From positions 58,878 to 122,877 of the forward strand of contig JNVT01000067.1 in NCBI GenBank assembly GCA_000737985.1: DNA of 64,000 nt, written 5' to 3'. Made by a program: the position numbers and the translations under genes. Origin of the DNA: Gammaproteobacteria bacterium MFB021 (GTDB lineage: Bacteria > Pseudomonadota > Gammaproteobacteria > Pseudomonadales > Halomonadaceae). The first letter of the stretch is position 1, and the number at the start of each line of letters is the position of its first letter. The notes beneath the pieces were generated by a model, which was given only the letters and a program-made list of their open reading frames with translations, was not told the DNA's origin and did not search any database. Of this stretch, positions 8,530 to 17,571 are shown one piece after another.

Positions 8530-9099
8530 CTAGCCCCCGAGTCTGGCGCGATCAGCGGCGGTAAAGTCGCGAATCTCCCAGCGGTCGCCGGCGGTAGGGG
8601 CGATCCATAGCGGGATGGCGTTGGCCGAGCGCGGGCCGTTGGGGCTGCCGCTGGTGAGCCAGCGCACCGCGCGCACCAGCCCGGAGTGGCCCACCACCAG
8701 CGGGGTGTCGGCTTCGTCGAGCAGCGCATTGAGGGTGGTGGCAATACGAGTGACGAACGCCTCCCAGGCTTCGCCGTTGGGGGGCGTGTCGGTATAGGGG
8801 ATCGCGGTGGGAATCGGCTGGCCCTCTAGATCGCCCCAGTGGCGCTCCATCAGCCCCTCTTCCAGACGGTCGGGCGCGCGCCCCAGCGCCAGCTCGGCGG
8901 TGTGGCGTGCGCGCAGCAGCGGGCTGGCGACCGCCAGCGACCAGTCGATCCGTGAAACCAGCGCCTGGGCGCGGCGCGCCTCGGCTTCACCGCGGGCGGG
9001 GAGGGGGGCGTCGTGCTGCCCGCCGATACGCCGCTCCTGATTGCGCGTGCTCTGGGCGTGGCGCAGAAAGACGAACGGGCGACGGTTCAGATGGGGCAT
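8530..9099 (-). CDS. Histidine phosphatase family protein
   Basis: A 189-residue protein of the phosphoglycerate-mutase-like superfamily. The phosphohistidine motif FLRHAQST is at about residues 11-18 (RHA rather than RHG, a common variant). A second catalytic histidine is in VVGHSGLVRAV, and the acid-containing stretch LMERHWGDLEGQ is typical. The substrate cannot be told; relatives act on phosphosugars, nucleotides or alpha-ribazole phosphate. No cobamide genes are nearby to favour CobC. It is a stand-alone minus-strand gene 75 bp from the aminotransferase gene upstream. Confidence 0.85.
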   Translation of the reverse strand: MPHLNRRPFVFLRHAQSTRNQERRIGGQHDAPLPARGEAEARRAQALVSRIDWSLAVASPLLRARHTAELALGRAPDRLEEGLMERHWGDLEGQPIPTAIPYTDTPPNGEAWEAFVTRIATTLNALLDEADTPLVVGHSGLVRAVRWLTSGSPNGPRSANAIPLWIAPTAGDRWEIRDFTAADRARLGG

Positions 9100-9174
9100 G
9101 GCGATGGCTCGAACAGGAAAGCGGGCGCGACTGACGCGGCGAAGGCGTTCATCTTACCCGCCTCGGCGCGGCTG

Positions 9175-10617
9175 TCATCCCTCGGCGGTCTCGGCCCGGA
9201 AGCGTGCGGTGGCCGGGTCGGCGCGGTAGTGGCGGGCCCAGGTCGGCGCTTCCCGGGCCAGCGAGAGCACGCCATCGAGAAGGCGCGCCACCTGCTCTTC
9301 GCTGTGGAGCAGATGCAGGCTCAGCCGTACCCAGCCGGGCTTGTCCAGTTCGTGCCCCTGGTCGAGACGTTCGACCAGGGCCGCCGAGGCGGCGGCGTCG
9401 ATTCCCAGCAGGCGGTGGGCGTAGGGCCCGGCGCAGGCGCAGCCGCCGCGGGCCTGGATGCCGTGGAGATCCGAGAGCATGCGGGTGAACAACTGATGGT
9501 GGATCAGGCCGCCGTCGGCATCGCGCACGCGGAAGGAGAAGATCGGCAGCGCTGCGACGTCCTGGCGCCCCAGCAGTTCCAGCCGCGGTTCGTCGGCCCA
9601 GTGGGCGAGGGCGCGGCGGCGCAGCTCGGCATCGCGCTGAGCGATCTCGGGCAGCCCGATCGCCGCCTTGACCATCAGCGCCAGCGCGGCGCGGATGTCA
9701 CCGATCACGTTGGGCGTGCCGCCCTCCTCGCGCGCCGCCAGGTTGGCGCTGTAGCGGTGCGCCCAGGGTGAGACGAAGCTGACCGTGCCGCCGCCGGGCA
9801 GCGAAGGCGTGTGCCGCCGCGCCACGCTGTCGCGCACCACCATGACCCCGGAGGCGCCGGGGCCGCCGACGAACTTGTGCGGCGAGAAGACGATGGCATC
9901 CTTGCGGCAGTCCGGTGCCGGTGCCATGTCCATCGCCAGATAGGGGCCGGCACCGGCGTAATCCCATATCGCCAGGGCACCGTGGCGCTTGAGCCGGCGC
10001 GTGATGTCGTCCACATCGCTGATGATGCCGGTGACGTTGGAGGCGGCCGAGAAGGCGCCGACAATCAGGTCACTGCCGGCGGCCTCCACCAGCGCCTGCT
10101 CCAGCGCCGACGGGTCCGGCCCGCCGGCGTCGCCTTCGGGGATCTCGACCACCTCGGCGCCGCTCTCGCGCCAGGCGAGCAGATTGGAGTGATGCTCGTA
10201 GGGGCCGACCAGCACGCGGATGCGCTCGCCGCGGCGCATCCCGGCGGCAATATCGAGCAGTGCCACGATCCGATTGATACCGGCGGTGGCGCCGCTGCCG
10301 CTGAACACCACGTGGCAGTCCTCGGCGTTGAGCTCCCGCGCGATCAGCGCCCGTGCCTCCTGGCGCAGCCGGGTCATGGTCTGCCCGCAGTGCGACGCCT
10401 CGGTGTGCGAGTTGGCATAGAACGGCAGGATCTCTTCGCTGACGAAGCGCTCGACCTGGCGCAGCGCGCGCCCCGAGGCGACATAATCGGCGTAGAGCAG
10501 GCGGCGCTGACCGAAGGGCGTGGTGATCGGCAGGTCGTCGCCGATCAGGCCCTGGCGCAGGCGCGCCAGCAGATCGGGGCCGGGGAGGGCGTGTTGGAAG
10601 TCGGCGAGTGTGGTCAT
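9175..10617 (-). CDS. Class V aminotransferase (cysteine desulfurase-like)
   Basis: A 480-residue PLP enzyme. The Schiff-base lysine is K248 in FSPHKFVGGPGASG; the PLP-aspartate is in AIWDYAGAGPY. A conserved cysteine-containing stretch, GIQARGGCACAGPYAHRLLG, lies where cysteine desulfurases and selenocysteine lyases carry their active-site loop. At 480 residues it is longer than SufS (about 400). It may act on cysteine or on another amino acid. It is divergent from the Lrp-family gene at 10738, which may regulate it. Confidence 0.8.
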   Translation of the reverse strand: MTTLADFQHALPGPDLLARLRQGLIGDDLPITTPFGQRRLLYADYVASGRALRQVERFVSEEILPFYANSHTEASHCGQTMTRLRQEARALIARELNAEDCHVVFSGSGATAGINRIVALLDIAAGMRRGERIRVLVGPYEHHSNLLAWRESGAEVVEIPEGDAGGPDPSALEQALVEAAGSDLIVGAFSAASNVTGIISDVDDITRRLKRHGALAIWDYAGAGPYLAMDMAPAPDCRKDAIVFSPHKFVGGPGASGVMVVRDSVARRHTPSLPGGGTVSFVSPWAHRYSANLAAREEGGTPNVIGDIRAALALMVKAAIGLPEIAQRDAELRRRALAHWADEPRLELLGRQDVAALPIFSFRVRDADGGLIHHQLFTRMLSDLHGIQARGGCACAGPYAHRLLGIDAAASAALVERLDQGHELDKPGWVRLSLHLLHSEEQVARLLDGVLSLAREAPTWARHYRADPATARFRAETAEG

Positions 10618-10737
10618 GGAGGCCTCATCACAGGAGGACGTGCAAGCGCAACGAACGAGGCTATGATATCCCGTCTCGGACGGGTAGATTTCTCGTTATG
10701 ACCCGGTGTCGACCCAAATATTGAGCGATTTGACCCC

Positions 10738-11202
10738 ATGAGCGGCGTGAAATTGGATCATTTCAACCTCGCCATTCTGCGCGAGCTGCAGCAGCACCCC
10801 GGCTGCGCCCAGCGTGAGCTGGCCGAGCGGGTCAATCTGTCCCAGAACGCCTGCTGGCGGCGGGTCAAACAGCTCGAAGAGGCCGGCGTGATCGAGGCGC
10901 GGCGGCTGGTGCTGAGCCGTCAGGCGCTCGGCTTCGGGCTGGTGGTGTTCTCGATGATCCGCACCCGCAGCCATTCACGCGCCTGGCTGGCGGCCTTCCG
11001 CGAGCATGTGCTGGGCATCCCCGAGGTGATCGATTTCTACCGTATCGGCGGCGATTACGACTACATGCTCAAGATCGTGGCGCGTGATATCGGTGCCTTC
11101 GACCTGATCTATCAGCGCCTGATCGACGGCTTCGAGATCGACACCGTGACCTCCTATTTCGCCATGGAGGCGCTGGCCGAAAGCCGCCCGCTGCCGGTAT
11201 GA
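10738..11202 (+). CDS. Lrp/AsnC family transcriptional regulator
   Basis: A 154-residue regulator: an N-terminal winged helix (LDHFNLAILRELQQHPGCAQ, then QRELAERVNLSQNACWRRVK) and a C-terminal RAM ligand-binding domain (VIDFYRIGGDYDYMLKIVARD). These proteins sense amino acids and usually control a neighbouring amino-acid gene. It lies divergent from the class V aminotransferase gene, 120 bp apart, and 42 bp before a 2-hydroxyacid dehydrogenase gene. Either or both are likely targets. Confidence 0.93.
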   Translation: MSGVKLDHFNLAILRELQQHPGCAQRELAERVNLSQNACWRRVKQLEEAGVIEARRLVLSRQALGFGLVVFSMIRTRSHSRAWLAAFREHVLGIPEVIDFYRIGGDYDYMLKIVARDIGAFDLIYQRLIDGFEIDTVTSYFAMEALAESRPLPV

Positions 11203-11244
11203 ACCCGTATCCTCCATCGAACTCCCTGCTGCCAAGGACCCGTC

Positions 11245-12240
11245 ATGCCCGCCGCCAAGCCGCTCGAGGTGCATATCTACACCGATCCCGCCTTCCGCCA
11301 GTCGCCGGATTTCAGCGCCGAAAGGGTGCGCGACATTCTGGACGAGTTCGCCGGGCTGGCATCGCGCATCGCGCTGAGCTTCAGCCGTGATGCGGCTACC
11401 CTCGACGCCGCCCTGGCCACCGCCGACGTGCTAGTGGTGGTCGGCAAGCTGGATCTGGTCGATGCCGTTGCGCGGGCGCCCGCGCTGCGCTGGGTGCATA
11501 TCACCAGCGCTGGGGTCGACCGGGTGCCGCTGGCGGCGCTGCCGGCGGGGCTCTGCGTCACCAACGCCCGCGGCAATCACGAGGCGCGCACCTTCGAGTT
11601 CTCGCTGACGGCGCTGTTGATGCTCAACAACGCCGTGCCGGCGTTCGTCACCCAGCAGATCGAGCGGCGCTGGGCGCAGCGCGCGCTCGAGCCGATCGAA
11701 GGCAAGCGGGTGGTGATCCTGGGCATGGGTGCGCTGGGTAGTTCGGCGGCGCGGGCGGCCCGGCAGCTGGGACTTAAGATCACCGGGGTCAGCCGTAGCG
11801 GGCAGGCCCACCCGCTGGTCGATCTCAGCCTGCCCCAGACGCGTCTGCCCGACGCCTTGGCCGAGGCCGACTTCCTGCTGATCACCCTGCCGCTGACCGC
11901 GCAGACGCGATGCCTGGTGGGTGCCGCCGAGCTGGCGGCGCTGCCATCGCATGCCGGCGTGATCAATATCGGCCGCGGGCCGGTGCTGGACGTCGCCGCG
12001 CTGGCCCGGCGACTGGAGGCGGGCCAGTTGGGCGGGGCGGTGCTCGATGTCTTCCCCGAGGAGCCGCTGGCGCCGGCGTCACCCTACTGGCGCACGCCCA
12101 ATCTGATGGTGATCCCCCACAGCGGCCTTTATGACGCCGACTATGTACCGCGCTGCCTGCGCAGCTTCTTCGCCAACGTCACCCGCTATCTGGCGGGCGA
12201 GATGCTGGAGAATCGGGTCGATTCGGCGCTGGGCTACTGA
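11245..12240 (+). CDS. D-2-hydroxyacid dehydrogenase (GhrA-like)
   Basis: A 331-residue NAD(P)-dependent oxidoreductase that interconverts 2-keto and D-2-hydroxy acids. The Rossmann motif is GMGALGSSAARAARQLG (about residues 158-174). The catalytic Arg is in INIGRGPVLDV, the Glu in DVFPEEPL, and the His in VIPHSGLYD (H followed by SG). Length fits the glyoxylate/hydroxypyruvate reductase branch, but the keto-acid substrate is not certain. It follows the Lrp gene by 42 bp on the same strand and may be co-transcribed. Confidence 0.88.
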   Translation: MPAAKPLEVHIYTDPAFRQSPDFSAERVRDILDEFAGLASRIALSFSRDAATLDAALATADVLVVVGKLDLVDAVARAPALRWVHITSAGVDRVPLAALPAGLCVTNARGNHEARTFEFSLTALLMLNNAVPAFVTQQIERRWAQRALEPIEGKRVVILGMGALGSSAARAARQLGLKITGVSRSGQAHPLVDLSLPQTRLPDALAEADFLLITLPLTAQTRCLVGAAELAALPSHAGVINIGRGPVLDVAALARRLEAGQLGGAVLDVFPEEPLAPASPYWRTPNLMVIPHSGLYDADYVPRCLRSFFANVTRYLAGEMLENRVDSALGY

Positions 12241-12268
12241 GAGCGGCGCGCGCCTGGGGTCAGGCCGC

Positions 12269-13663
12269 TCACAGCGTCTGCCACAGCATCGGCCCCGGGT
12301 CGCCGAGGGTCTCGGCAATGGTGTCGAGGGCACGCTCGAGGGCGTCGCGACTCTCCGCGGCGCTGATGCACAGGCGCAGCGCCTGGGGCGCGCTGACGCT
12401 GCCGAGGCAGAAGCTCTCGGCACTGCTGACAGCGATCTGGCGCTCACGCAGCTGCGCTTCGACGTGGCTCGAACGCAGATCTGCGGGTAGCGGCAGCCAC
12501 AGATAGAAGCCGCCGCGCTGACCTTGTGGGTGGAACGCTGCGAGCTTCTCCTGGGCGCGGTCGAAGCGCCACGCCAGCTCTTCGCGCTGCCAGGCGAGCA
12601 GCGCATCGGCGTCGCCGCTGGCGATCCAGTGCGCGACCACGCCATTCATCAGCGGCGGCGGCATCCAGCACTGCGCGCGCAGCGCCGCCGTCAGCCGCCC
12701 GTGCAGCGCCTGCGGGGCGCGTATTGCCCCTACTCTGAGCCCGCCGCCGAGCAGTTTCGAGACCGAGAACAGCGTCAGCGTGTGCGCCGGGGCGAGCTGG
12801 TAGAGCGGCGTCTCCGTGGCACCCAGTTGCGGGTAGATATCGTCCTCGATCAGCCAGAACCCGCGTGCCTCGGCCAGCGCGGCCAGGGCACGGCGGCGTG
12901 GCTCGCTCAGACGTACCGTCGTCGGATTGTGGCAGTCCGGCATCACATAGAGCGCAGCGAATGGCTGCTGGTCATGGGCGCGGGCCACCGCATCGACGTC
13001 GATGCCGTGCGCATCGTGGGGTATCGCCACGCCCTTGAGCGACAGTTGCTGCAGCGCGCTGATCAGGCCCGGATAGGTGAGACGTTCGGCGGCGACCCGT
13101 TCCCCTGGCAGCAGCAGGGCGCTGAGGCAGAGATGGATACCGTGCATGCCGCCCTGGTCGAGCAGCAGCTCGGCCGGGTCGAGCGTGCGGCCCATCTTGC
13201 CCAGCCAGGCCGCCAGGGTGGCAATCTGCCATGCCTGCCCGGGTTCCGGCTGGTAGTCGATCATCGCGCTGAGCTGCTCCGGGTCCTGCTGGATCGCCTG
13301 CATCGCGCGGGCCAGATGCAGGCTGCGCTGCGCGGTCGGTGGCGGCGTGGCGTGGCTGAGATCGATAGACCCGCTGTCGCGCGGCCGCGTGAACAGATGG
13401 TCGAAGGCGTCGATACCGGCCTCGGCGCCACGCACATAGGTGCCGCTGCCGACCCGTGCGTTGACCACCCCGCGCTGCTCGGCCACGGCGTAGGCGCGGG
13501 TGACCGTACCCACGGTCACCCCCAGGGCGTCGGCGAGGCGACGCTGCGGGGGCAGCTTGTCACCCGCGGCCAGCTCGCCGCTGGCCACCGCGGCGGCGAT
13601 GGCGTCGGCGAGCTGACGATAGCGCGGGCCGCTGCCAGAGAGTATCGGTGTCCAGATTGTCAT
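12269..13663 (-). CDS. MocR-family regulator (GntR HTH fused to aminotransferase domain)
   Basis: A 464-residue fusion. Residues about 1-70 are a GntR winged helix (YRQLADAIAAAVASGELAAG, then KLPPQRRLADALGVTVGTVT). The rest is a class I aminotransferase fold with FWLIEDDIYPQLG and the PLP lysine in SVSKLLGGGLRVG. MocR regulators use PLP or its amino-acid adduct as effector and commonly control vitamin B6, transport or amino-acid genes. The divergent alaX/lysE pair starting at 13796 is the likely target. A dyad CGGGTTGACCCG (13676-13687) lies between the two start codons. Confidence 0.92.
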   Translation of the reverse strand: MTIWTPILSGSGPRYRQLADAIAAAVASGELAAGDKLPPQRRLADALGVTVGTVTRAYAVAEQRGVVNARVGSGTYVRGAEAGIDAFDHLFTRPRDSGSIDLSHATPPPTAQRSLHLARAMQAIQQDPEQLSAMIDYQPEPGQAWQIATLAAWLGKMGRTLDPAELLLDQGGMHGIHLCLSALLLPGERVAAERLTYPGLISALQQLSLKGVAIPHDAHGIDVDAVARAHDQQPFAALYVMPDCHNPTTVRLSEPRRRALAALAEARGFWLIEDDIYPQLGATETPLYQLAPAHTLTLFSVSKLLGGGLRVGAIRAPQALHGRLTAALRAQCWMPPPLMNGVVAHWIASGDADALLAWQREELAWRFDRAQEKLAAFHPQGQRGGFYLWLPLPADLRSSHVEAQLRERQIAVSSAESFCLGSVSAPQALRLCISAAESRDALERALDTIAETLGDPGPMLWQTL

Positions 13664-13675
13664 GGTGACAAAAAT

Positions 13676-13687
13676 CGGGTTGACCCG
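13676..13687. promoter_or_regulatory. 12-bp dyad in the mocR/alaX divergent region
   Basis: CGGGT-TG-ACCCG. A related TTGACCC occurs again just before the alaX start (ATTTGACCC, about 13757-13765). These GACCC units are plausible binding sites for the MocR protein. Support is positional only. Confidence 0.35.
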
Positions 13688-13795
13688 TTTCCTGGTGAGT
13701 TTATGCTCGAATTGTTTGCAAGGTTACGCAAAAAGTCAATAAATTGAACCCATACAATTTGACCCGGCAAGGCGCCGGGTCGAGAGGAGGTCGGC

Positions 13796-14524
13796 ATGTC
13801 CACCCAGCTGCGGTTTCGCGATCTGCCTATGGCACGGGAGAGTCTGGCCAGCGTGACCGCGGTGGGCGCCGACGGCGCGGTGGCGACCGATGCCACGCTC
13901 TTCTATCCCCAGGGGGGCGGCCAGCCCGGCGATAGCGGGGTGTTCATCACCGCCGATGGCCGCTGCCTGACGGTGCACGACACGCGCAAGGGTGAAGGCG
14001 GCGCGGTGTGGCACTATCTCGACTCCGGGCACGACCTCACCGTCGGCCAGAGCGTGACCCAGCAGATCGACTGGCCGCGGCGCTGGGCGCACATGCGCAT
14101 GCACACCGCCCTGCACCTGCTCTCGGTGCTGGTGCCCTATGGGGTCACCGGCGGCAGCATCGGCGCCGAACGCGGTCGCCTCGACTTCGATCTGGGCGAG
14201 GTCAGCCTCGACAAGGCGGCGCTGACCGCGGACCTGGAGGCGCTGATCGCAGCCGACCATCCGGTCTCCAGCGAGTGGATCAGCGAGGCCGAACTCGACG
14301 CGCGACCCGAGCTGGTCAAGACGATGTCGGTGGCGCCGCCGCGGGGCGCCGGCATGATCCGCATGGTGCGCATCGGCGATATCGACTATCAGCCCTGCGG
14401 TGGCACCCATGTGACTTCCACCGCCCAGATCGGTGCGCTGCACGTGGCCAGCATCAAGAATCGCGGCGCCCGCAATCGCCGCATCACCCTGGCATGGAAT
14501 CAGACCGCGGAGGGTCAAGCATGA
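13796..14524 (+). CDS. Alanyl-tRNA editing protein (AlaX type)
   Basis: A 242-residue free-standing editing domain homologous to the AlaRS C-terminal editing region. It removes serine or glycine wrongly attached to tRNA-Ala. The zinc ligands are visible: HTALH (H103, H107) and CGGTH (C201, H205). GGGQPGD (residues 40-46) is the conserved early motif. Its stop overlaps the start of the LysE-type exporter gene (ATGA), so they are translationally coupled, an arrangement suggesting shared involvement in amino-acid balance. Confidence 0.92.
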   Translation: MSTQLRFRDLPMARESLASVTAVGADGAVATDATLFYPQGGGQPGDSGVFITADGRCLTVHDTRKGEGGAVWHYLDSGHDLTVGQSVTQQIDWPRRWAHMRMHTALHLLSVLVPYGVTGGSIGAERGRLDFDLGEVSLDKAALTADLEALIAADHPVSSEWISEAELDARPELVKTMSVAPPRGAGMIRMVRIGDIDYQPCGGTHVTSTAQIGALHVASIKNRGARNRRITLAWNQTAEGQA

Positions 14525-15123
14525 CCTCGCTCGCTTGGTGGCTGTCGCTGACACTCTTCGCCGCGTCGATGACCGGCTCTCCCGGACCCAACAACGTCAT
14601 GCTCACCGCGTCCGGCGCGCTCTACGGCTACCGTCGCACGCTGCCGCACATCTTCGGCATCATGGCCGGCGGCTTCGTACTCTTCCTGAGCATCGCGCTG
14701 GGACTCGGTACGCTGTTCGAGCGCTACCCGCTGATCCAGCAGAGTCTCAAGGTGGTGGGCGCGGTCTATCTGCTCTACCTGGCGTGGAAGATCGCCAGTG
14801 CTCCGCCACCGAACCTTGCCGCTCGTGATGGGGCGCGACCGCTGACCACGTGGCAGGCGGCAGCCTTCCAGTTCGTCAATCCCAAGGTATGGGTCATGGG
14901 CATCGCGCTGGTGGCGGGTTTTCTGCCCCACGAAGGGCCGCTCGTTCTCAACGCCCTGGTGCTGGCGCTGGTGATGGAGAGTGTGGCGTTCTTCTGCATC
15001 TCCTTCTGGGCGATGTTCGGCATGGCGATCGGGCGGCTGCTGAAGACGCCGCGGGCGTGGCGTATCTTCAACGGCGCGATGGGCCTGGCAACCGCTGCCT
15101 GTGTCGGGTTCATTCTGAGCTGA
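14521..15123 (+). CDS. LysE/RhtB family amino-acid exporter
   Basis: A 200-residue six-helix membrane protein. The N-terminal SMTGSPGPNNVMLTASGALYG carries the conserved GPN motif of the LysE/RhtB family; QFVNPKVWVMG in the middle is a second family mark. It exports an amino acid or analogue. The start at 14521 overlaps the alaX stop by ATGA; a longer open frame that extends upstream is just the alternate frame of alaX. Confidence 0.88.
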   Translation: MTSLAWWLSLTLFAASMTGSPGPNNVMLTASGALYGYRRTLPHIFGIMAGGFVLFLSIALGLGTLFERYPLIQQSLKVVGAVYLLYLAWKIASAPPPNLAARDGARPLTTWQAAAFQFVNPKVWVMGIALVAGFLPHEGPLVLNALVLALVMESVAFFCISFWAMFGMAIGRLLKTPRAWRIFNGAMGLATAACVGFILS

Positions 15124-15160
15124 GATTCCGGAATATCAGTCGCCCGGCCCGGAGAGAGGC

Positions 15161-15595
15161 GTGAGCTATCTGATCCTGTTCGTCACCGCGCTGGTCTCCG
15201 CCACCCTGCTGCCGGCGTCGTCGGAGGTGCTGCTGGGGGCGCTGGCGACCCAAGGGCATGCGCTGTTCTGGCTGTGGTTCTGGGCCACCGCGGGTAACAC
15301 TCTCGGGTCGGTGATCAACGGTGTGCTCGGGCGTCAGGTAGATCGCTTCCAGCAGCGGCGCTGGTTTCCGCTCAGCCAGGCGCAGCTGGCTCGCGCCCGG
15401 GTGCGTTTCAATCGCTACGGTCAGTGGTCGCTGCTGTTCGGCTGGCTGCCCATCGGCGGGGATGCGCTGACGCTGATCGGCGGCGTCATGCGAGTGCCGT
15501 GGCTCAACTTCGTGGTGCTGGTGGCGATCGGCAAGGGGCTGCGCTATGCGCTCGTGCTATGGCTGGTGCTGGGTGTCGCCGGTGGGGGAGGCTGA
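15161..15595 (+). CDS. YqaA-family membrane protein (DedA/SNARE-associated fold)
   Basis: A 144-residue membrane protein matching the YqaA family: it begins LFVTALVSATLLPASSEVLL, then ATAGNTLGSVINGVLGR, and later GWLPIGGDALTLIGGVMRV. The start is a GTG at 15161 preceded by GGAGAGAGG. Members are related to DedA proteins, which are thought to act in lipid carrier flipping; no specific function is established for YqaA. It is 37 bp downstream of lysE, probably in the same transcript. Confidence 0.85.
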   Translation: MSYLILFVTALVSATLLPASSEVLLGALATQGHALFWLWFWATAGNTLGSVINGVLGRQVDRFQQRRWFPLSQAQLARARVRFNRYGQWSLLFGWLPIGGDALTLIGGVMRVPWLNFVVLVAIGKGLRYALVLWLVLGVAGGGG

Positions 15596-15612
15596 CGCTC
15601 GGAAGCCGCGGA

Positions 15613-16551
15613 TCACTGGGCCTGGGCCAGTCGATTACGCCCGCGGCGCTTGGCACGATAGAGCGCGCGGTCGGCGCGTTCGAGCAGGGTGTCCTGACTC
15701 TCGTCGCGGTAGGCGGCGACGCCTGCCGACAGCGTCACCTCGAGGGAATGGCTGGTCAGCGGGGTCGACGCCAATGCCTGGCGGATACGCTCCACCGCCT
15801 GGGTCGCCTGATCCAGGGTGACCCCGGGCAGCACCAGCAGCAGTTCGTCACCTCCGAGCCTGACCGCGGCATCGCTCTCGCGCAGCGATTGGCGCAGCAG
15901 CTCGGCGACACCGACCAGAATCTCGTCACCGATGGCGTGGCCGTGGGTGTCGTTGATCTGCTTGAAACCGTCCAGATCGATCACCGCGATGCATAGCGGC
16001 TGGCCGTAGCGCTGGTGCTCGTGAATCTCCGCTTCGAGCCGATCGAGTCCGGCATGCCGGCTCTGCAGGCCGGTCAGCTCGTCGTACATGGCGATCTGGG
16101 TCAGGCGCTGGTTGGCCTCGCGCAGGGAGCGCTCGAGCGTCTTGTGCTCGCTGATGTCGACCACGAAGGTCGCCTTGTAGACATTGCCCTGATCATCCTC
16201 CACCCGGACCGCCTCGGCCAGAATCGAGATCGTTTTGCCCTGGCGATTGACCACTTCCCACTCGGCGCGTGACCCGGGCGTGCCGATCAGCGGGTCGCTG
16301 TCCTCGCCCGTCTCGATGAAGGCGCGATGCATGCGCCGCATCATGTCACGGTGCTCGGATGCCAGCACCAGCGTGAACTCCTCACCCAGCAGCTCCTCCT
16401 CGGCATAGCCGTAGAGCTTGCAGTAGGCGGCGTTGACCATTTGGAAACGACCCTCGGCATCGGTGATGCAGATCGCCAGTGGGGTCGAGCGGATCAGGGT
16501 CATCAGCGCCGCGTCTGAGAAGTGCGGGGGTGAGGTCGAACGCGGTGGCAT
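15613..16551 (-). CDS. PAS-GGDEF diguanylate cyclase
   Basis: A 312-residue cytosolic protein. A PAS domain lies at about residues 15-125 (LAICITDAEGRFQMVNAAYC), followed by a linker helix and a GGDEF domain from about 150 to 310 (YDELTGLQSRHAGLDRLEAE, then DLDGFKQINDTHGHAIGDE). The signature reads RLGGDELLLVLPG, so the fifth position is Leu instead of the usual Phe; the metal and substrate residues are otherwise present. It probably makes cyclic di-GMP in response to a PAS-bound ligand. I start at ATG 16551, with AGGA seven bases upstream, rather than at 16638. Confidence 0.9.
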   Translation of the reverse strand: MPPRSTSPPHFSDAALMTLIRSTPLAICITDAEGRFQMVNAAYCKLYGYAEEELLGEEFTLVLASEHRDMMRRMHRAFIETGEDSDPLIGTPGSRAEWEVVNRQGKTISILAEAVRVEDDQGNVYKATFVVDISEHKTLERSLREANQRLTQIAMYDELTGLQSRHAGLDRLEAEIHEHQRYGQPLCIAVIDLDGFKQINDTHGHAIGDEILVGVAELLRQSLRESDAAVRLGGDELLLVLPGVTLDQATQAVERIRQALASTPLTSHSLEVTLSAGVAAYRDESQDTLLERADRALYRAKRRGRNRLAQAQ

Positions 16552-16612
16552 GTCAATGTCCTGATCAGGGTGGAGTGGGAAAGCGGCCCGCGAATCGCCT
16601 TGCGGGCGGGTC

Positions 16613-16676
16613 GCCGAGTCAATGTGGCGCCGAGTCAATGTGGGGCCGAGTCAATGTGGCGCCGAGAGAGTGTGCC
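16613..16676. repeat. 16-bp tandem repeat, three copies plus a degenerate fourth
   Basis: Unit GCCGAGTCAATGTGGC at 16613-16628, 16629-16644 (last base G), 16645-16660, then the diverged GCCGAGAGAGTGTGCC to 16676. It lies just upstream of the diguanylate cyclase gene and downstream of the DUF924 gene. Its effect on expression is unknown. Confidence 0.85.
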
Positions 16677-16735
16677 GACCTATGGCCTGGGGCGACGCGC
16701 CAGTGTAGCGGCGCGCATACGCCGGCGACAGCGGC

Positions 16736-17359
16736 TCAGAAAGTGGACCCTGGCTGGCGCAGGAAGGCGATCTCATCCGGCGTCGAGACACGTCCGAGAA
16801 TGGCGTTGCGGTGCGGATAGCGGCCGAAGCGCTGGAGGATCTCGCGGTGGCGGTGCTCGTAGTCGAGCTGTGTCTCCATGCCGGGAACGTCGAACAGCGC
16901 GACCGCGCGGGCGTGGATCGCCAGCGACTCGCTGTGCATGAATGGCATGTAGGCGAAGATGCGCTGCGTCAGGGGCAGCTCGGTGTCCTCTCTAAGGGCG
17001 ATCAGCTCCTGAGCCAGCGCCAGGGCCAGCGGGTCCTGGGCGAAGGCAGCGGGGGTATCGCGATGGACGTTGCGCGAGAACTGGTCGAGCACCACGATCT
17101 CGGCCAGGCGCCCGGTGGGGGTGTCGCGCCAGTGCCACAGCTCGCAGCGCGCGGCGGCTGCCAGCGTGGCGCCGAAGCGAGCCGCGATCTCACCGTCGAG
17201 CGCGGCATCCTTGGCAAACCACTGCTTGGGTGTGAGCGTCTCGAACCAGAAATCGCACACGGCCTGGGGCGTGGCGATGCCGTGTGCGGTCTCGGTCCTG
17301 GTCTCGGTATCAGTATCGATATCGGCTGTCTCGGTGCTATCGCGGGGCGTATCCGTCAT
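16736..17359 (-). CDS. DUF924 family protein
   Basis: A 207-residue protein matching the DUF924 family, which has a tetratricopeptide-like all-helical fold and no assigned function. Characteristic stretches are VCDFWFETLTPKQWFAKDAA, LAEIVVLDQFSRNVHRDTPA and RIFAYMPFMHSESL, then ILQRFGRYPHRNAILGR. The first 30 residues are an Asp/Thr/Glu-rich tail (repeated DT and ET pairs) not part of the domain. No neighbour suggests a role. Confidence 0.88.
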   Translation of the reverse strand: MTDTPRDSTETADIDTDTETRTETAHGIATPQAVCDFWFETLTPKQWFAKDAALDGEIAARFGATLAAAARCELWHWRDTPTGRLAEIVVLDQFSRNVHRDTPAAFAQDPLALALAQELIALREDTELPLTQRIFAYMPFMHSESLAIHARAVALFDVPGMETQLDYEHRHREILQRFGRYPHRNAILGRVSTPDEIAFLRQPGSTF

Positions 17360-17571
17360 GGCGGGTCTCTTGGCGGGCCGTTTCCCTCAGCATAGTTAAC
17401 CATTATCCGAATTGGCTATAGGGCCGGGCGGCGGGGGGCGCGTCACCCGGTGACGAGCTTCACTATTCGTGAACGCTGTTTCCTTATTCTGCCGGCACAC
17501 TCGATGCCTCTCCCGGCGACTGGCGCCTCGGTGCCAGCGACGGCTCACCCCCGGCGAGAGAGGAGACCCAC

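Noticed and set aside
14008..14520. Long frame reading through alaX into lysE
   Set aside because: Alternate-frame translation of alaX rich in Arg/His; the AlaX zinc motifs lie in the other frame and LysE begins at 14521.
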